Below are positions 61,186-64,000 of a stretch of 64,000 nucleotides of DNA, one piece after another; the first letter of the stretch is position 1, and every line of letters begins with the position of its first letter. Made by a program: the position numbers and the translations under genes. The notes below the pieces were generated by a model. That model saw nothing but the letters and a program-made list of their open reading frames with translations. It did not search any database and was not told where the DNA came from. This DNA is from Glaciecola sp048820975 (GTDB lineage Bacteria; Pseudomonadota; Gammaproteobacteria; Enterobacterales; Alteromonadaceae). Location: assembly GCF_048820975.1 (NCBI RefSeq), contig NZ_JBMEUF010000002.1:558001-622000 (forward strand), written 5' to 3'.

Positions 61186-62712
61186 TTATAAATAGGCTTT
61201 AGCATGGTATTTTAATTTGCTTAACGATGGATCAGACACTCTTTCAAGTTCAGACATTAGCAACTTAACCATGTTTGCACGCTGCGCTTTATATTTTGGG
61301 TTTTTGATTAGGTTGTTGATTTCACCCGGATCATTTTTAAGATCGTAAAACTCATCACGATTATCACCAGGATTCCACACAAATTTAAATTCGGGAGTAC
61401 GTACTGCGCGAATACCGAACCAACTGCCGTTGTACCATTCATAAGCATATAAAGATAAATCCACCTGGCCATCTTCCGCTTTGTCACCATGCTCCATTAA
61501 TGGGATTAATGTATGGCCATCTTCATCGCCGTCAGGTTTTAGTGCCATCCAATCTGCTAGCGTTGCTGTAATATCAAGTACCGACACCTGACGCTTTACC
61601 GTTTTAGGTGCTAACGTTGGGTTTTTAATTAATAATGGCATACGCATCAGTTCGTCGTATGCGTAGGGCCCTTTATCATACAAGGAGTGCTCACCTAACA
61701 TACTGCCTTGATCACCCCACAACACAATGTGCAGATCATCATAGATGCCTTCATCTTTTGCTGCCTGCAACAGTTCTCCAACAATTCGGTCAACCATAGC
61801 CATTGCACCATAGTAGAATGCGCGAGCTTTACGCCAATCTTTTTCAGACATATGGCCTACATCATGCCAAGGCCACCAAATACCATCTTGAGCTAAAGGC
61901 TTAAATACACGCTTAGCTAAGTGGTTGCTGGGAAGTTCAACAGTTTCTGGGTCAAACATACTAGCGTAGGGTTCTGGCACTCTATATGCGGGATGTGGTT
62001 GATTAAAACTAATTACCCCAAAAAACGGCCTATCATCGCTGGCCATTTGCTTGAGCATCTTTTGCCCCGCTAGCACCTTTTGATAAGCAGCAGTGTCTTC
62101 ATACGTTCCGTCTAAGGTCATATAGTATTCGTGCTTTTCGCCACGTTTATCTAACTTACCTTCATAATAACCCTTTACCTGCGAAACTTTGCTATATGGC
62201 GTATATACGCGCGCAAAACGTTCTCGAGATTCATGGCCATGGGCTAAATCAATTTCTGCCCCGCGCAATTCCGTACCCCGCGCGCCTAAATGCCACTTAC
62301 CTACATGGCCGACTAGGTATCCCGCGTTAGATGCCCTGCGCAGCAACCCGCCTTCTTTAGGATCCAGTTCTGCTAAGCGCGTAGAATACAATTCTACGTT
62401 ATCATCCATACCCGTTTTATGTCCCCATCTGCCCGTATATAAAGCTGCGCGCGAGGGTGAGCATAACCCAGTGGTGGTCATGGCGTTATCAAAGCGTGTA
62501 GATTCAGCTGCTAGTGCATCAATATTTGGCGTGTTAACAGGTCCTCCTCTATATGAGAATGTATCAAATCGCATGTCGTCAAACATTAGTACCAATACAT
62601 TGGGTTTTTTCCCATTACTTTTCTTTGACTCAGGCTCCGACGCAATCAAACTTGTAGACACCGTAATAGATACTAGAGATATCACTAAAGATTTTGTAAT
62701 TTTACTGAACAT
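61186..62712 (-). CDS. Secreted Cys-type sulfatase (S1 family), second copy
   Basis: A 508-residue exported sulfatase (signal peptide LVISLVSITVSTSLIA). Metal ligands D45-D46 in LMFDDMRFD and formylglycine site C84 in TTGLCSPSRAALYTGRWG, with GKWHLGARG and LWGDQGSMLGEHS. It differs clearly from the downstream enzyme outside the motifs, so a different sulfate position or glycan is likely. It resembles iduronate/arylsulfatase-like subfamilies in the GDQGSMLGEH segment. First gene of the two-gene operon, divergent from the glycoside hydrolase gene across about 320 bases. Confidence 0.94.
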   Translation of the reverse strand: MFSKITKSLVISLVSITVSTSLIASEPESKKSNGKKPNVLVLMFDDMRFDTFSYRGGPVNTPNIDALAAESTRFDNAMTTTGLCSPSRAALYTGRWGHKTGMDDNVELYSTRLAELDPKEGGLLRRASNAGYLVGHVGKWHLGARGTELRGAEIDLAHGHESRERFARVYTPYSKVSQVKGYYEGKLDKRGEKHEYYMTLDGTYEDTAAYQKVLAGQKMLKQMASDDRPFFGVISFNQPHPAYRVPEPYASMFDPETVELPSNHLAKRVFKPLAQDGIWWPWHDVGHMSEKDWRKARAFYYGAMAMVDRIVGELLQAAKDEGIYDDLHIVLWGDQGSMLGEHSLYDKGPYAYDELMRMPLLIKNPTLAPKTVKRQVSVLDITATLADWMALKPDGDEDGHTLIPLMEHGDKAEDGQVDLSLYAYEWYNGSWFGIRAVRTPEFKFVWNPGDNRDEFYDLKNDPGEINNLIKNPKYKAQRANMVKLLMSELERVSDPSLSKLKYHAKAYL

Positions 62713-63035
62713 TATTTATTAACCTATTTACCTTTTTGTATGAACAAGCCAAGCAAGCACTTAAATCAACAACACCATTTTTGCGCACCATATGGCTTGC
62801 GATAATCTTTGTACCGATGTTGCTTTTATCAAATTTAAAGAATGTTTATTGATTTCTTTCAATTTTAATTAGTATGATATATTTAAACATGATATGTTTG
62901 AATAAGAAACATAAAATTAACATAAAATATTATTTACAACAAGCTGTTCCATGTAGATGCGTTTTATATGGAGCGATGTAGGCACTTTTGACCTAAGTTG
63001 TATTTAAATTAGCATTCTCATATTTGGGGGAAACC
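62713..63035. promoter_or_regulatory. Divergent regulatory region of the sulfatase and glycoside-hydrolase genes
   Basis: A 323-base AT-rich gap without an ORF. It contains a direct repeat (ATGATATATTTAAAC at 62874, ATGATATGTTTGAAT at 62889) in head-to-tail contact with 15-base periodicity. Two sites about one and a half helical turns apart are typical operators of catabolic regulators, but the regulator is not in the window. Confidence 0.45.
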
Positions 63036-64000
63036 ATGACACGTAAACTACTCGCAATTTCAATTGCCGCTGCGCTTTCAATCTCAGCTGGCTGCACTAA
63101 TTCAATTGAAGCTCCTTTAAACTCAACAAATACAGCTGAAATTGAAGTAAGCCCTATAGAGCAGCAGGCACGTATAAAATTATCGCAACTTGAACAAATG
63201 ATGGCTGAAGCTCGCGCAAAAGGTATTGATGTGGCAAGGGAAGAAACTATTGTTTGGTTCTCTCAACAATTCCTGAAATTTGCCACCTGGGATGAAGCAA
63301 ACCCTGAAACAATTGAAAGAGCATTCAGTTATGAACGCTATTACGCTGAAGATAAAGTAAAACTCGCTGCTGAATTGCCCGACTTTGAACGTAAAAAAGT
63401 AATTCAAATTTTAGATAAAGGTATAGACGACCTTGGCCGCGAACTCCGTGGCGAAATTAAGCGCAGACCGGTTAATAAAGTTGATTGGCAAGGTACAAAG
63501 GCCGGTGACAACATGTTTATCAGTAATGGAAAACCTATATTTCCCTACGATTACTTTTCAAAAACAGTAGGCCAGCCGCTTACCAATACTGATATTTATA
63601 ATGATCATTTAGGAGCGCTTTATCATGGTGGCGAAAACCTATATCCCGTGGATCATGATCGCGCAATAAATTCATTTTTACTAAAAGAAGACGGTAGCTT
63701 TGATCAAGAGTTGATGGCGGAACTTACTGATATTCCAGATACAAACGTAGGCTTTTTAGTCTACTGGTTAATGGGAATTCCTGAGTGGGTAGAAAAAATA
63801 GAGCCTGAAATACGTAAAGGTAGATCATTGTTTATTGGCTTTGATATAGACAACCCAGTGGCACGAGACTTATGGAGCAAAATAATTCGCAAAACTGGCG
63901 AGCTTACTAAGGGTAAAAAAGTGACCGAATTAGGTTTTGTTCTAGCAAATGAACCACATTGGTACGCTGAAAAAGGTCATTGGACACATAAATTTCAAGA
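63036..64000 (+). CDS. Agarase-like glycoside hydrolase lipoprotein (GH50/GH86-type, 3' end missing)
   Basis: The first 321 codons are in the window; the frame stays open at the right edge. ATG at 63036 has GGGGGA upstream. Signal peptide ends in ISAGCTN (lipobox Cys). After an N-terminal helical region come the stretches NMFISNGKPIFPYDYFSKTV, NVGFLVYWLMGIPEWVEK, FDIDNPVARDLWSKIIRK and ELGFVLANEPHWYAEKGHW. ANEPHW carries the Asn-Glu pair that is the acid/base in clan GH-A barrels and, with the rest, fits beta-agarases of family GH50 best (GH86 second). A lipoprotein form would degrade oligosaccharides at the cell surface or periplasm. Divergent from the sulfatase operon. Confidence 0.75.
   Translation, partial: MTRKLLAISIAAALSISAGCTNSIEAPLNSTNTAEIEVSPIEQQARIKLSQLEQMMAEARAKGIDVAREETIVWFSQQFLKFATWDEANPETIERAFSYERYYAEDKVKLAAELPDFERKKVIQILDKGIDDLGRELRGEIKRRPVNKVDWQGTKAGDNMFISNGKPIFPYDYFSKTVGQPLTNTDIYNDHLGALYHGGENLYPVDHDRAINSFLLKEDGSFDQELMAELTDIPDTNVGFLVYWLMGIPEWVEKIEPEIRKGRSLFIGFDIDNPVARDLWSKIIRKTGELTKGKKVTELGFVLANEPHWYAEKGHWTHKFQ

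Overview
This is a chromosomal window from a low-to-moderate GC marine gammaproteobacterium, most likely an Alteromonadales member of the Alteromonas/Glaciecola/Paraglaciecola kind. That placement is an inference from the mix of TonB-dependent receptor, sulfatases, agarase-like enzyme, spondin-domain proteins, PEP-CTERM-like tails, ZrgA-like zinc protein and glutathione-dependent formaldehyde pathway. No rRNA, tRNA, integrase, insertion sequence or CRISPR array was seen. Genes are densely packed on both strands and mostly look vertically inherited.

Layout. 1-7.6 kb: the start of a membrane protein cut by the window edge, then molybdenum-cofactor genes (moeB divergent from moaE, and moeA further on) with a two-gene RND efflux pump between them. 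7.7-11.3 kb: an MBOAT O-acyltransferase with a membrane-anchored SGNH-like partner, and a dienelactone-hydrolase-family enzyme. 11.3-14.4 kb: a LysR regulator divergent from frmA-frmB (formaldehyde detoxification), with a perfect hairpin between the two frm genes and a bidirectional terminator after them. 14.4-17.3 kb: a three-gene operon for secreted proteins, including a dockerin-bearing beta-propeller and a cohesin-like protein with a C-terminal membrane anchor. 17.5-22.5 kb: a TolB-like lipoprotein divergent from a TonB-dependent receptor, then an amidase. 22.5-26.3 kb: a two-component system behind two tandem spondin-domain proteins. 26.5-28.3 kb: catalase and a small unknown gene.

28.3-32 kb is a probable zinc-starvation locus: a MerC-like membrane protein, a LolCDE/MacB-style ABC transporter and a histidine-rich ZrgA-like periplasmic protein, with Zur-box-like palindromes at both outer promoters. 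32-41 kb holds a P4-type acid phosphatase, a type IV pilin-like protein, topoisomerase IB, a PEP-CTERM-like secreted protein, a TolB/TPR membrane protein, a TRIC/UPF0126 channel and gamma-glutamyltransferase, followed by REP-like tandem palindromes. 41-45.5 kb: a PagL-like lipid A deacylase, a compact three-gene cassette of two paralogous single-pass proteins plus a membrane-anchored XRE regulator (its first gene sits behind a hairpin that overlaps the ribosome-binding site), an HDAC-family deacetylase and an old-yellow-enzyme relative. 45.9-50.3 kb: an outer-membrane protein, a YfiR-like periplasmic protein and a GGDEF-EAL enzyme form a probable c-di-GMP signalling operon, followed by a peroxiredoxin.

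Between two convergent genes at about 50.25-50.43 kb lies a strong Fur box over a promoter, a 5' stem-loop and a rho-independent terminator with no ORF: a candidate iron-regulated small RNA. 50.4-55.1 kb carries a large Ig-domain lipoprotein and a CadC-type regulator with TPRs. 55.2-57.5 kb is a small secreted operon (Tat-dependent PLP enzyme, exported RidA, small C-terminally anchored protein). From 57.7 kb to the right edge is a sulfated-polysaccharide locus: an FG-GAP/UnbV lipoprotein, two formylglycine sulfatases and, divergently, a lipoprotein agarase-like glycoside hydrolase that is cut by the window end.
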